Origin: JADFWK01 sp035527895
GTDB lineage: Bacteria > Desulfobacterota > DSM-4660 > Desulfatiglandales > B25-G16
DNA length: 64,000 bases
Direction: 5' to 3'
Assembly (NCBI GenBank): GCA_035527895.1
Contig: DATKZQ010000046.1
Span: 43,720 to 107,719 of the forward strand
How positions within the stretch are numbered: position 1 is the first letter of the stretch; each line of letters opens with the position of its first letter. The notes beneath the pieces were generated by a model. That model was not told the DNA's origin. It searched no databases and saw only the letters and a program-made list of their open reading frames with translations. Below are positions 53,206 through 61,427 of this stretch, in pieces. The translations under genes were made by a program, and so were the position numbers.

Positions 53206-53787
53206 CTAGTCCGGCTCTCCTTTGAGGCCTATTGCCTCTGCGACCTCCTGCATACCCTTTATGGTATCCTCGATGAGTTCTCCGACCTCGACTCCCAGCA
53301 TTCCGGCACCTTTCTCGATAATCGATCGGTCCACACCGGCTGCAAAGGCAGGTGATTTCCATTTCTTTTTGACCGATTTCACGGTCAGATCCATCACGCT
53401 TTTCGAAGGCCGGACCAGGACGCTGGCGGTGACAAGCCCCGTTAACTCATCTATGGCATAGAGCGTCTTCTCCAGGACGCTCTGCGGCTCCGCATCGGAG
53501 CATATTCCCCAGCCGTGAGACACAGCGGCACGAATGTATTCCTCCGGCCAGTTGTGTTCTTGGAGGATCTCTCTCGTTTTGGTGCAGTGATGATCCGGAA
53601 ATTTCTCGTAATCCAGATCATGAATCAGACCGATGACCCCCCACTTATCCTCATCCTCTCCGCGCTTTCTCGCGACGTAGCCCATTACCCCTTCTACGGC
53701 GAAGGCATGTTTGAGTAAGCTGTCGCTCTTGTTGTACTCTTGCAAAAGCGCCAATGCCTCTTCTCGAGTCGGTACCTTTTCCGCCAT
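53206..53787 (-). CDS. HD-domain hydrolase
   Basis: 193 residues. HD metal motif: LLKHAFAVEGVMGYVA, then LIHDLDYEKFPDHHCTKT, and AVSHGWG. It resembles small HDIG phosphohydrolases (5'-nucleotidase/phosphodiesterase type). GGAGA seven bases before the ATG supports the start. The substrate is unknown. Confidence 0.88.
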   Translation of the reverse strand: MAEKVPTREEALALLQEYNKSDSLLKHAFAVEGVMGYVARKRGEDEDKWGVIGLIHDLDYEKFPDHHCTKTREILQEHNWPEEYIRAAVSHGWGICSDAEPQSVLEKTLYAIDELTGLVTASVLVRPSKSVMDLTVKSVKKKWKSPAFAAGVDRSIIEKGAGMLGVEVGELIEDTIKGMQEVAEAIGLKGEPD

Positions 53788-53983
53788 TGTAGCTCTCCTT
53801 TCCCGGTTAGTATTACTTCTCCATAAGAGCAACCTTCATGCAGGGTGCACGAAGGCCTGAGATGATACTGAAACACCGCCTCGGTGCCGTATTTGAAAAA
53901 GGGCGAGCCGTGCCCTGCAATCCCACTACAGCACTGTGCCGGAAGGCCGTAAGACAGCCGCCATTAGCGAAGGAAAAATGGCC

Positions 53984-54607
53984 CTATTTGAAGAGATTCC
54001 GGATCACCTCGGTCAATGTCTCATTGAGGGTAGCCTGGAGTTCTTCCGCATCAAAGGTGATCTTTTTGATCTGAGGTGCGCTGTCCATCGTGCGAATGAC
54101 AACCCTCCGTTCGCCTGGATAACCGATGGAGGCGGCAACCTTAACCCTGTATTGAATCTCGGTGGTTATGAGACCGGTTTTTGCCTCTATCATAAAGGAT
54201 TCAATTTTCCCACCCACTGCCAGGGAGAGATCTTGCGGCACACGATCCAGTCCCTCGGCGGTCTGATCCCATCCCTTGCAATCGGTGACCTGAAATCCCC
54301 TGCCGGAAAAATAATCCTTTACGGCCCCGGTAACTGAATCAGAGACACTGGTCCCTGCCACTTTTACGAAGTCAACTTGATTTCCCCTCCGTTGCCTGAC
54401 GCCGATTGTGTCCTTTACTTTTTCCTTTCTGACGTCATCAAATGGGCAAACGCCAACAACCCCTTTCTGCTCAACCTCAGACGCCGCCGGTGCGTCCTTC
54501 GCCGGAACATACCTCACATCGATGAGATAGGTCCTGCTACCCCCACATCCTGCAATAACCGCAATGAGGCTGAGAATCATCAACAAGACAAGAACCTTTG
54601 CCTTCAT
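53984..54607 (-). CDS. YajG-like lipoprotein
   Basis: 207 residues. Lipobox in LSLIAVIAGCGGS. The mature part (DVRYVPAKDAPAASEVEQKG, IGVRQRRGNQ, VKDYFSGRGFQVTD, DLSLAVGGKIESFMIEA) follows the pattern of YajG/DUF799-like envelope lipoproteins. Role unknown. Single gene. Confidence 0.7.
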   Translation of the reverse strand: MKAKVLVLLMILSLIAVIAGCGGSRTYLIDVRYVPAKDAPAASEVEQKGVVGVCPFDDVRKEKVKDTIGVRQRRGNQVDFVKVAGTSVSDSVTGAVKDYFSGRGFQVTDCKGWDQTAEGLDRVPQDLSLAVGGKIESFMIEAKTGLITTEIQYRVKVAASIGYPGERRVVIRTMDSAPQIKKITFDAEELQATLNETLTEVIRNLFK

Positions 54608-54843
54608 CGTAGTGCCCTCCTTTCCTATAGACCAGAAGCCTGAATTGGCTCACGGGCCGGTCTTCATAAATGATTGCCGATGTTGTGCTTTCGGTGAAAT
54701 GATTATAGAGAAAAGACCCCTCGGCGTCAACGATGAAGACACATGCTCTCTTGCCCTAGCGTGCATTTACCCGGTAGGGCTGTAAACGCGCGCTCGTTAA
54801 AGGAGGGTTCGGCGCAAGAAGGGCCTTCGGTAAATCGATTCCA

Positions 54844-55293
54844 TCAGGTTTCGTAAGTCGCCTCTTCCCGATCTAAAACCAGGATGAGAGCGTCATCGTC
54901 GCCATAATAGCCGGGGATTTTTCCGAGAAAGGTCATGCCCATTGTCTTGTAAAATGCAATTGCACCGCTGTTTCGTGATCTCACCTCGAGCCACAGTCTC
55001 TTTTGGGCACGTTTAGTGGCATGGGTGAACAGCTTCGTACCAAAACCCTTCCTCCTGAAAGCGGGTTTAACCGCAGTGGAATGGATATGCCCGTCGAGGT
55101 CGATAATGATGTACCCGGCGATTTCCTCATTTGTTTGTAAAACAAAAAAGCCGTCAGGGAAGGCGCGGGCATACTTGAGAAAAGTTCCCCTCGAGTAAGC
55201 GGTTTTCGGAAACGCCTGCGCCTCAATCTCGAGGATTTCATTGATATCCTCTCTCTTAAATTCCCGTATTCTAATAGTGTTCCTTTCGGGCAT
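54844..55293 (-). CDS. GNAT-family N-acetyltransferase (RimI-like)
   Basis: 149 residues. The acetyl-CoA loop is in HSTAVKPAFRRKGFGTKLFT (RRxGxG/A), followed by LWLEVRSRNSGAIAFYKTMG, the RimI-like substrate motif. Possibly acetylates a protein or small amine. No ribosome site is evident. Confidence 0.88.
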   Translation of the reverse strand: MPERNTIRIREFKREDINEILEIEAQAFPKTAYSRGTFLKYARAFPDGFFVLQTNEEIAGYIIIDLDGHIHSTAVKPAFRRKGFGTKLFTHATKRAQKRLWLEVRSRNSGAIAFYKTMGMTFLGKIPGYYGDDDALILVLDREEATYET

Positions 55294-55432
55294 TTATCAG
55301 TATCGGTTTGGATAGATGTGGTTGCTATTCAAAGCAGTTTTGAGATGAAGAAAGCGCCTCATTATGTGAGCACGAAGAAGGCGGAACAAGAAGATAAGCG
55401 TTGTCTTCTTCCAAAGCAAGCGGTCCCAGGTC

Positions 55433-55846
55433 CTACATGCTGGCCAGCGACATAAAGGTCTCCAAAGTCCCCTTGATCACATCTTTTTGCGTGACGATTC
55501 CGACTATCTTGCCCTTGTCCATGACAAGGAGTCTTCTTACATTTTTGAGCGCCATGAGTGAGGAGGCCTGGCCGAGCCCTGCATCTGCCTCGATGTGAAT
55601 GAGGGGTTTGCTCATGATTTCCCTGGCAGTTATGCCACGGGTGCACAGTTGCTGAGGGCACACTTTCCTCAAGATATCCCGCTCCGTCAATATGCCCATG
55701 GGCTTTTTATTTTTGGTGACAAGCACGGATCCAATATCGTTTTCGGTCATGACTTTAATAGCCGTGAATACCTTGTCTGTGGTCTCGACTGATGTGAGAT
55801 CCTTGGTCATAACCTCTCCGACGGTAAGCGTAGGTGGTATTGCCAT
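55433..55846 (-). CDS. Tandem CBS-domain protein
   Basis: 137 residues, nothing but two CBS motifs (VGEVMTKDLTSVETTDKVFT and AREIMSKPLIHIEADAGLGQ; NKKPMGILTERDIL and KGKIVGIVTQKDVI). Binds adenine nucleotides and regulates partners. A hairpin (GGCAGAGCC/GGCTCTGCC) at 55873-55901 lies just upstream. Confidence 0.92.
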   Translation of the reverse strand: MAIPPTLTVGEVMTKDLTSVETTDKVFTAIKVMTENDIGSVLVTKNKKPMGILTERDILRKVCPQQLCTRGITAREIMSKPLIHIEADAGLGQASSLMALKNVRRLLVMDKGKIVGIVTQKDVIKGTLETFMSLASM

Positions 55847-56195
55847 AGTTACGCCCCAATGCTGTTTCTTACGGCAGAGCCCATTTTAGCTCGGCTCTGC
55901 CCTGTTTACCGGACAAACCCTCGTATCCCTGGATACGCCCGGTTCAAGATCTTTTTTTATCCTGTTCGGAGGCCTTTTTTAGGGCCTTCTGCTCCTTTTT
56001 CCGCGCCTTTGCCTCGCTTTTGGCCCTCACTATTGCCAAGTCAAGCAGAATAAATGCTCATCATTATGCTGCGGGGCTAATGCAATAATCGATTTGAATA
56101 ATATGGCAATAACGACCGTTCGTCAAGGACCGCAGCGCGATTGGCGAGATGAGGCAGCCGGGTTGCGCGTTCCGTGTCTCGCGGTACATGCCACC
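55847..56195. other. Intergenic region with hairpin
   Basis: Holds the GGCAGAGCC hairpin (55873-55901) and a short hairpin GTATCC-CT-GGATAC near 55923-55936. A Lys-rich open frame without good start occurs on the minus strand near 55944-56040; I do not call it. Confidence 0.4.
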
Positions 56196-57017
56196 TCACG
56201 ACTTGAAACCGAAAACCCCCTTGTTCTTCAGGGCATGAACGATGAGAAAGGTATTCCACTCCCGCTGAGACCGGCCCCAGGAACCATCCCTGCGCTGCAT
56301 TTCGTACAACCGCTTGAAGGCTCGCTCCAGCTGCATATCGGCTTGAGCCAGGTCAAGGTGGGCCAGGGCATTCACGGTTTGGTAGAACGGCACCTGATCG
56401 GGCCATCTGCCCGATGGGTTTTGAACGCGGGCCAGCGCTTCCACTGCCAATGACGTGGTCTCAGTCTTTGCATAGGTGGGATGAACCACAAAGGCCCTTA
56501 GGATATTGTTGGAGCACGACCACCCGCACCAGCGCCCCTCGTTTTCTTTGCCCAGCCTGCTCAATGGTTCATAGAGCTGCACGACTCGCTCATCATGCCC
56601 GCGTCCAAAGATAGTGGCCAAAAACAAGGTAGCTCCGAGCATGAGATAGCGTGAGCATCCTGGGCTTAAAGGAAGCCCACTCAGCGCAGCAGCGGTGACA
56701 GGCTCTCCTATGTCTGTTCGGCGGGAAGTGAATGCCTCCGACGCCTTCTCGATGAGCCAGTCCAGCGCTCGGTCGATGTCCTCATTAAGGTATCGAACCG
56801 TGAGGTGAAGACCGAAGAGCCTCTGGATGGTCTTGAGGGCTGAACGGTCACACGACCCGTCAGGGGACTGCCCTTTCATGAGCTGGCCCACGGTTATTTG
56901 AAAGTCAGCCTTCCAGGCTGGGTGATTTTCGTCATTTAGCCATTTCTGCCGAGCATAAAGACCCCATGGTGTCTTGCTCGCCCTGAAAATCTTGAGAGGA
57001 TCAAACCGAAGCTTCAT
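56196..57017 (-). CDS. Prenyltransferase/squalene-cyclase-like repeat protein
   Basis: 273 residues of alpha-alpha toroid repeats with QW-like motifs: QSPDGSC, QNPSGRWPD and QRRDGSWG. Similar to small squalene oxidase/prenyltransferase-repeat proteins; no DxDD motif, so it is unlikely to be an active terpene cyclase. Function unknown. ATG at 57017 preferred over a TTG nearby. Confidence 0.75.
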   Translation of the reverse strand: MKLRFDPLKIFRASKTPWGLYARQKWLNDENHPAWKADFQITVGQLMKGQSPDGSCDRSALKTIQRLFGLHLTVRYLNEDIDRALDWLIEKASEAFTSRRTDIGEPVTAAALSGLPLSPGCSRYLMLGATLFLATIFGRGHDERVVQLYEPLSRLGKENEGRWCGWSCSNNILRAFVVHPTYAKTETTSLAVEALARVQNPSGRWPDQVPFYQTVNALAHLDLAQADMQLERAFKRLYEMQRRDGSWGRSQREWNTFLIVHALKNKGVFGFKS

Positions 57018-57230
57018 TGGCAATCCACATCATTTGCGGCAAGATCTCCCGGAGTGCCTACTCCCGAGATCCCGCACGATGCAAGGCGGTTCAAAACAGA
57101 GCTCCGAAACCAGGGCTCTATACGGCTTAATTTCCCTGCCCTTATCGTCAAAGGGGCCGCACAGAATATGGGGAGAAACACTCAGGTCAAGGGAAAATGC
57201 TCAACGTGGGCAAGCGACAGTGTAACCGGA

Positions 57231-58019
57231 CTAATCCCCGTCAAGCAAGTCACCCAATGTACCGAGCAGTGACCCTTCGCCCTTGCGGCTGCCGCCTGTC
57301 GTTGGTGCGTGGGCGATGATGCGGTCTGCCATGCGGGAGAAAGGCAGGCTTTGCAAGAGGACTATGCCGGTGCCGCTGAGCGTGGCCAAAAAGAGCCCCT
57401 CACCCCCGAAAAACATGGACTTTAAGCTTCCAGCCCGCTGGATATCGTAATCGACCCCGTCGGTAAAGCCTACCAGACATCCGGTGTCAACGCGAAGGAT
57501 GTCGCCGTTCAGTTTCTTTTTTATCACGGTGCCGCAGGCGTGAATAAAGATCATACCGTCACCGCGCAGGCGCTGGAGGATAAATCCCTCTCCTCCGAAA
57601 AACCCCGTACCCAGCCGCCTGGTAAAGGCAATCCCCACTTCAGTGCCGAGGGCGGCAGCGAGAAAGGCATCCTTTTGACAAAAAAATTCGCCTCCTACCT
57701 TTGCCATATTAACCGGAACGATCTTTCCCGGATAAGGGGCGGCAAAGGCGACGCGCCTCTTTGTGCGAGCTTCGTTGGTAAAGTGGGTCAGGAAGATAGA
57801 TTCCTTTGTTAACACGCGCTTGCCCACGTTGAGCATTTTCCCCAAGAGCCCCTCGTTGGCTGCGGATCCATCGCCCATCCTGGCTTCAAAGGCGATTCCG
57901 TCTTCCATATAATTCATGGCCCCTGCCTCGGCAATTACCGTCTCACCCGGGTCCAACTCAACTTCAACGATCTGCATGTCTTGGCCGAGTATTTCGAAAT
58001 CTACTTCGTGACAGCGCAT
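57231..58019 (-). CDS. TIGR00266/AIM24-family protein
   Basis: 262 residues from the ATG at 58019. The family features MQIVEVELDPGETVIAEAGA and FHACGTVIKKKLN, together with GFFGGEGFILQRLRGDG and GGEGLFLATLSGTG, are clear. The beta-sandwich fold is widespread with unknown function. AGGAGA is upstream. Transcribed from TTGACA-N17-TATACT at 58094-58066, divergent from the bactofilin promoter. Confidence 0.9.
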   Translation of the reverse strand: MRCHEVDFEILGQDMQIVEVELDPGETVIAEAGAMNYMEDGIAFEARMGDGSAANEGLLGKMLNVGKRVLTKESIFLTHFTNEARTKRRVAFAAPYPGKIVPVNMAKVGGEFFCQKDAFLAAALGTEVGIAFTRRLGTGFFGGEGFILQRLRGDGMIFIHACGTVIKKKLNGDILRVDTGCLVGFTDGVDYDIQRAGSLKSMFFGGEGLFLATLSGTGIVLLQSLPFSRMADRIIAHAPTTGGSRKGEGSLLGTLGDLLDGD

Positions 58020-58065
58020 GGAAAATCTCCTGAAAAATTGAAGGAATAACCCATTTGCTAAATGG

Positions 58066-58094
58066 AGTATAGTGGAGGGTGGCACCCATGTCAA
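58066..58094 (-). promoter_or_regulatory. Promoter of the TIGR00266 gene
   Basis: CC-TTGACA (box 58094-58089), 17 bases, TATACT (58071-58066), the same as in front of the DUF1573 gene. Confidence 0.8.
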
Positions 58095-58153
58095 GGGAGG
58101 GGGTCGTTGACTTGGGTCTCGGTATTATAATTCAGATTGGCAATGAGAAATAG

Positions 58154-58182
58154 TTGCAAAAATACAATTGCCGAAGTATAAA
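58154..58182 (+). promoter_or_regulatory. Promoter of the bactofilin gene
   Basis: TTGCAA (58154-58159), 17 bases, TATAAA (58177-58182). Start near 58189, about 90 bases before the ATG. Confidence 0.6.
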
Positions 58183-58281
58183 GACCAGGTTGCATCGTTT
58201 TCAAAACCTCACGGGCGGTGCATACTTCCATTCACAGGAGCGAAGACTAGCATCCCAAAAAACAACGAGAGGTTCCGAGCC

Positions 58282-58923
58282 ATGAAAAAGAGAAACGAGG
58301 TGATCGCCTTTTTGGGTAAGGGCACCAAGTTTGAGGGTAAGATGAGCTTTCACGGTACCACGAGGATAGACGGCCATTTCAAGGGGGAGATAGCGGCCGA
58401 CGGAAATCTGATCATCAGCAATCAGGGGCTGGTGGAGGCTGATGTGCATGCCTCTTCGATCATGATTAGCGGAGAGGTACACGGCAATATCACCGCCGAT
58501 CAGCGGGTTGACATTCACGCGCCTGCAAAGGTGTTCGGCGATATACAGGCCCCCAGTGTGGTGATCGATGAAGGCGTCATCTTTGAGGGAATGACGCGGA
58601 TGAAGCAGCCGAAAAAGACCGAGGAGACCACGCCGGTCGCAACGGAAACGGATGAAGCCTCGTCTGTTCTGAAAACGCTCACTGGAACGGTAACCGATCA
58701 GGATACAGAGGAACCCGTCTCTAGTGCGAGCATCAAGATCAAGGGCAATGGGAAGAAACAGACTGAGACGGATGTTGCCGGATATTTTCAATTCAGTGAT
58801 CTCGAGGATGGCACCTGGGAGTTGAGAATCAAGGCTGAGGGCTATCACAAAGCAAAGATGCAGGTTGAGATAGAAGGTGAGGGAATGTACGAACGCAACG
58901 TTGCCTTAAAGCCAAAGCACTAA
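58282..58923 (+). CDS. Bactofilin fused to carboxypeptidase-regulatory-like domain
   Basis: 213 residues. Residues about 12-115 are a bactofilin beta-helix (FEGKMSFHGTTRIDGHFKGE, SIMISGEVHGNI, VFGDIQAPSVVI), which polymerises into filaments at the membrane. A linker with Thr/Glu leads to residues about 135-213, a carboxypeptidase regulatory-like (Cna-B/SpaA type) beta-sandwich (LTGTVTDQDTEEPVSSASIK, GYFQFSDLEDGTWELRIKAE). The fusion is unusual: such domains usually sit outside the cell, while bactofilins are cytoplasmic. The ATG at 58282 follows GAGAGG. Confidence 0.85.
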   Translation: MKKRNEVIAFLGKGTKFEGKMSFHGTTRIDGHFKGEIAADGNLIISNQGLVEADVHASSIMISGEVHGNITADQRVDIHAPAKVFGDIQAPSVVIDEGVIFEGMTRMKQPKKTEETTPVATETDEASSVLKTLTGTVTDQDTEEPVSSASIKIKGNGKKQTETDVAGYFQFSDLEDGTWELRIKAEGYHKAKMQVEIEGEGMYERNVALKPKH

Positions 58924-58961
58924 AGGAAGCCGGAAGCGGCTAGGACGACGGCGAATCTTGC

Positions 58962-59182
58962 GGCGGGGCCAGACATGGCGAGCCGCTACACAAAGATGTT
59001 GAAAAAGTCCGATAATGTATAGTAAATACTTATGATTTCAATGAGTTACGGCTTTAGCTACTGCTCAAGATATTTTCCAGAAATTGACAGGCAAGTAATC
59101 CTCAATAAATCAGCTACTTAGAGTACCAGATAGAATTGATTTCAACACGTTAAGCGATCGGCTCGCCAGACATGGCCCCGCC
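58962..59182. repeat. Inverted repeat pair (24-base arms)
   Basis: GGCGGGGCCA-gaca-TGGCGAGCCG (58962-58985) and CGGCTCGCCA-gaca-TGGCCCCGCC (59159-59182). The arms are inverted except the central four bases (20 of 24). The 173 bases between are AT-rich, with an inner gttgaaa/tttcaac pair, and no ORF. Confidence 0.55.
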
Positions 59183-59297
59183 TCTTTTATGTGGGTTTTC
59201 TCGGCCCTATCAGGCCTGACTCAAACGGCCGTGTCTTTGAGTGCTTTTCCGGACATATCGTAGAACCCTTGGTGGCTTACAAGCTTGAGCAGTGGGC

Positions 59298-60278
59298 TCA
59301 TCGGCGATGAGAGCGGAAGAAGATAAGGAGGCTCTCCACCAATTGCGCCATAAAGCGGTAATCCAGCTTGTCCATGGTATCCCATGGCAGGTGGTAATGA
59401 GGATTGCGGTAAAAGGATGAATCGGTGATCATGACTGCCTTGAAACCCCGATCCCAGAATGAGGCATGGTCACTAAGTCTCACCGCAGGTACCGGCCATC
59501 CTCTGAGCGGAACGGTGAGCTTGACTACCGGGAGTTCTGTGTTTTTTTCGAAAGCCTGGAAGAGGGATTTAGTGAACTTGCTTGAGCCCGTATTGCCGAC
59601 AAGGCCGATAAAATCGCCCGCTTTAGGGTAGCCCATAAACATCAGGGGAAAAGGGTATTTCTGGCAGCCCGGATCATGACACGAATAGCCCACCATCTCC
59701 AGGCACAGCATGCCATCGATCTTTTCATTTGTTTTCTTGGCCTTTGTAGCGTAGACCCTGCTTCCCATATGCCTGGTCCCATAAACCGGAGGCTCCTCTA
59801 AAGCGAAGGAAACGAATCTTACCGCCAGGTCTAGCTGTTCACGACCCTTCAGTGCTTGTAAGTGCCGGGCCGTCTCCAATTGAACGGCTATGGCACTGGC
59901 GTTGTCGTCAGCACCTACCGTTCCGATTATTGAGTCATAGTGGGCTCCCAAGAGATACCGTTTCGACGGATTGGGGCAGAAAGCAATTTCGGTAATAACA
60001 TTCGCCACCGTGAGATCGCCATATCCATATTCCTGTCTATGAGCCGAAAGGTTCAATGCTCCATAAAAGGACTCGATGTACTGGGCCGTGCGCTCCAGGT
60101 TAGCCGGCAACGCAATGCTCCTCTCACCAATGGATAGGGTGAGCATCTTCAGGTGATCCTCCAATCGATGGGTGGTCTTCTGAATGTCGATCATTGCCGT
60201 CCCCCTTTCTCCTGCCGCTACAGAGGAGACGTTAAGGGTTGTTAGTGCTAAGCTCAGCAAAAGAACTGACCATTTCAT
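59298..60278 (-). CDS. Exported M28-family zinc aminopeptidase-like peptidase
   Basis: About 326 residues from the ATG at 60278. Signal peptide (LLLSLALTTLNVSSVAAG). M28 metal ligands: LLGAHYDSI (His, Asp), GADDNASAIA (Asp), EEPPVYGTRHMG (Glu pair), and RLSDHASFWDRG (His) near the end. It cleaves N-terminal residues from peptides in the periplasm or outside. Start uncertain (an ATG at 60320 is in frame). Confidence 0.88.
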   Translation of the reverse strand: MKWSVLLLSLALTTLNVSSVAAGERGTAMIDIQKTTHRLEDHLKMLTLSIGERSIALPANLERTAQYIESFYGALNLSAHRQEYGYGDLTVANVITEIAFCPNPSKRYLLGAHYDSIIGTVGADDNASAIAVQLETARHLQALKGREQLDLAVRFVSFALEEPPVYGTRHMGSRVYATKAKKTNEKIDGMLCLEMVGYSCHDPGCQKYPFPLMFMGYPKAGDFIGLVGNTGSSKFTKSLFQAFEKNTELPVVKLTVPLRGWPVPAVRLSDHASFWDRGFKAVMITDSSFYRNPHYHLPWDTMDKLDYRFMAQLVESLLIFFRSHRR

Positions 60279-60481
60279 AGGCAAAACAGACTGGAATGGC
60301 GTTATATTTGGTGGAGCCATGGGTTTGCTCTCTCAGTATCGAAAGCGCCCAGGGCATTCTGATAGAAAGAGAGCAAAGACGTGCGATTGTATCTGTAATG
60401 ATAAATGAATTTCAGAAGAGTTCAAGTGTTGATTGTGACAAAAATAGGAAAGTCATGCCCGAGTATCGGCGTGGCCTCGAA

Positions 60482-61225
60482 TTACGGGGGCGGGGTAATG
60501 CCCAACTCAACAAGGAGCCGTTTGACAAATTCCATTCCATCCGGTTCATACGCAGGAAGGACCCATGGCATTTCCTGTAATGTCTGGAGCAAGGAGGGCA
60601 ACAGGTCAAAGGGGATAGATATAATCTGCTGACCTTCGGGAAATAGCTTTCTACGCTTCATACCATGGCCAAGACCGGTAATGGAATAATTCAGTTCCCC
60701 GGTTAGATATGGATAAATGTAAGTCCACGCGCATCCTATCGCGGCTGAGAATTTGCTCACCCACATTTTCGCTGTTCTATAGCTCATTGCCCGGAGCAAG
60801 ATCTCGGTCTGGTTGGTGTTGGCGAGCAGGATCAATAGATCTGGTTCGAACGGGAGCCTATCGAGCGGAGAATAGGCAACATAGTTAACAATACCTCTAC
60901 CTATCTTTGGGATATATAAGTACAGCCTACTTGCGGAACGCGGCTCTTCGAAGATTTTTAGCCCGGCCCCAAATGCTCCACTTATAAAAGGCTCAAGGGC
61001 ATCTGCCTGCCCTAATACATACAGTCCTGCTTCACAGGTATGGTTTTCTGCATCGGCAAAAAAGGCATTCCCTTCCTGTGCCCTCTTGAGCATTTCGCAG
61101 AAAGCCATGTTTTCGTCCAGCCGCTTGACCGTGTCTGGTCGTTTGGCTGAGAATTTAACGCCTACGGGTTGTAGATCGAAGTTAAATTTGTCCAAAATAG
61201 CTAAATCTTTTTTAGTGAGAGTCAT
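60482..61225 (-). CDS. DUF169-family protein
   Basis: 247 residues from the ATG at 61225 (GGAGG five bases upstream). Features: LDKFNFDLQPVGVKFSAKRP and AENHTCEAGLYVLGQ (Cys), AIGCAWTYIYPYLTGELNYS. DUF169 proteins are widespread in methanogens and Deltaproteobacteria, with a few conserved Cys; function unknown. Single gene. Confidence 0.88.
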   Translation of the reverse strand: MTLTKKDLAILDKFNFDLQPVGVKFSAKRPDTVKRLDENMAFCEMLKRAQEGNAFFADAENHTCEAGLYVLGQADALEPFISGAFGAGLKIFEEPRSASRLYLYIPKIGRGIVNYVAYSPLDRLPFEPDLLILLANTNQTEILLRAMSYRTAKMWVSKFSAAIGCAWTYIYPYLTGELNYSITGLGHGMKRRKLFPEGQQIISIPFDLLPSLLQTLQEMPWVLPAYEPDGMEFVKRLLVELGITPPP

Positions 61226-61427
61226 TTTAGCCTCCTGCACCTATGGAGTTTGAACCGCGCGGCTCTTTATAAATCCCTAATCTTCTCACTGGCGCCATAC
61301 GCTCCACCTAGCATCCTTTTCTTTTGGTGATTTAATAGCACCTCATGGCACTACCTCCTCAATTTTTCATTGCCTCAGCGGTTAGTATGCCACGCATATC
61401 TCAGTTCCTGAGTTCTCCGACAGGCTT

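Noticed and set aside
55944..56039. Lys/Ala-rich small ORF on the minus strand
   Set aside because: About 30 codons with only TTG or GTG starts and no ribosome site. Composition alone is not enough.
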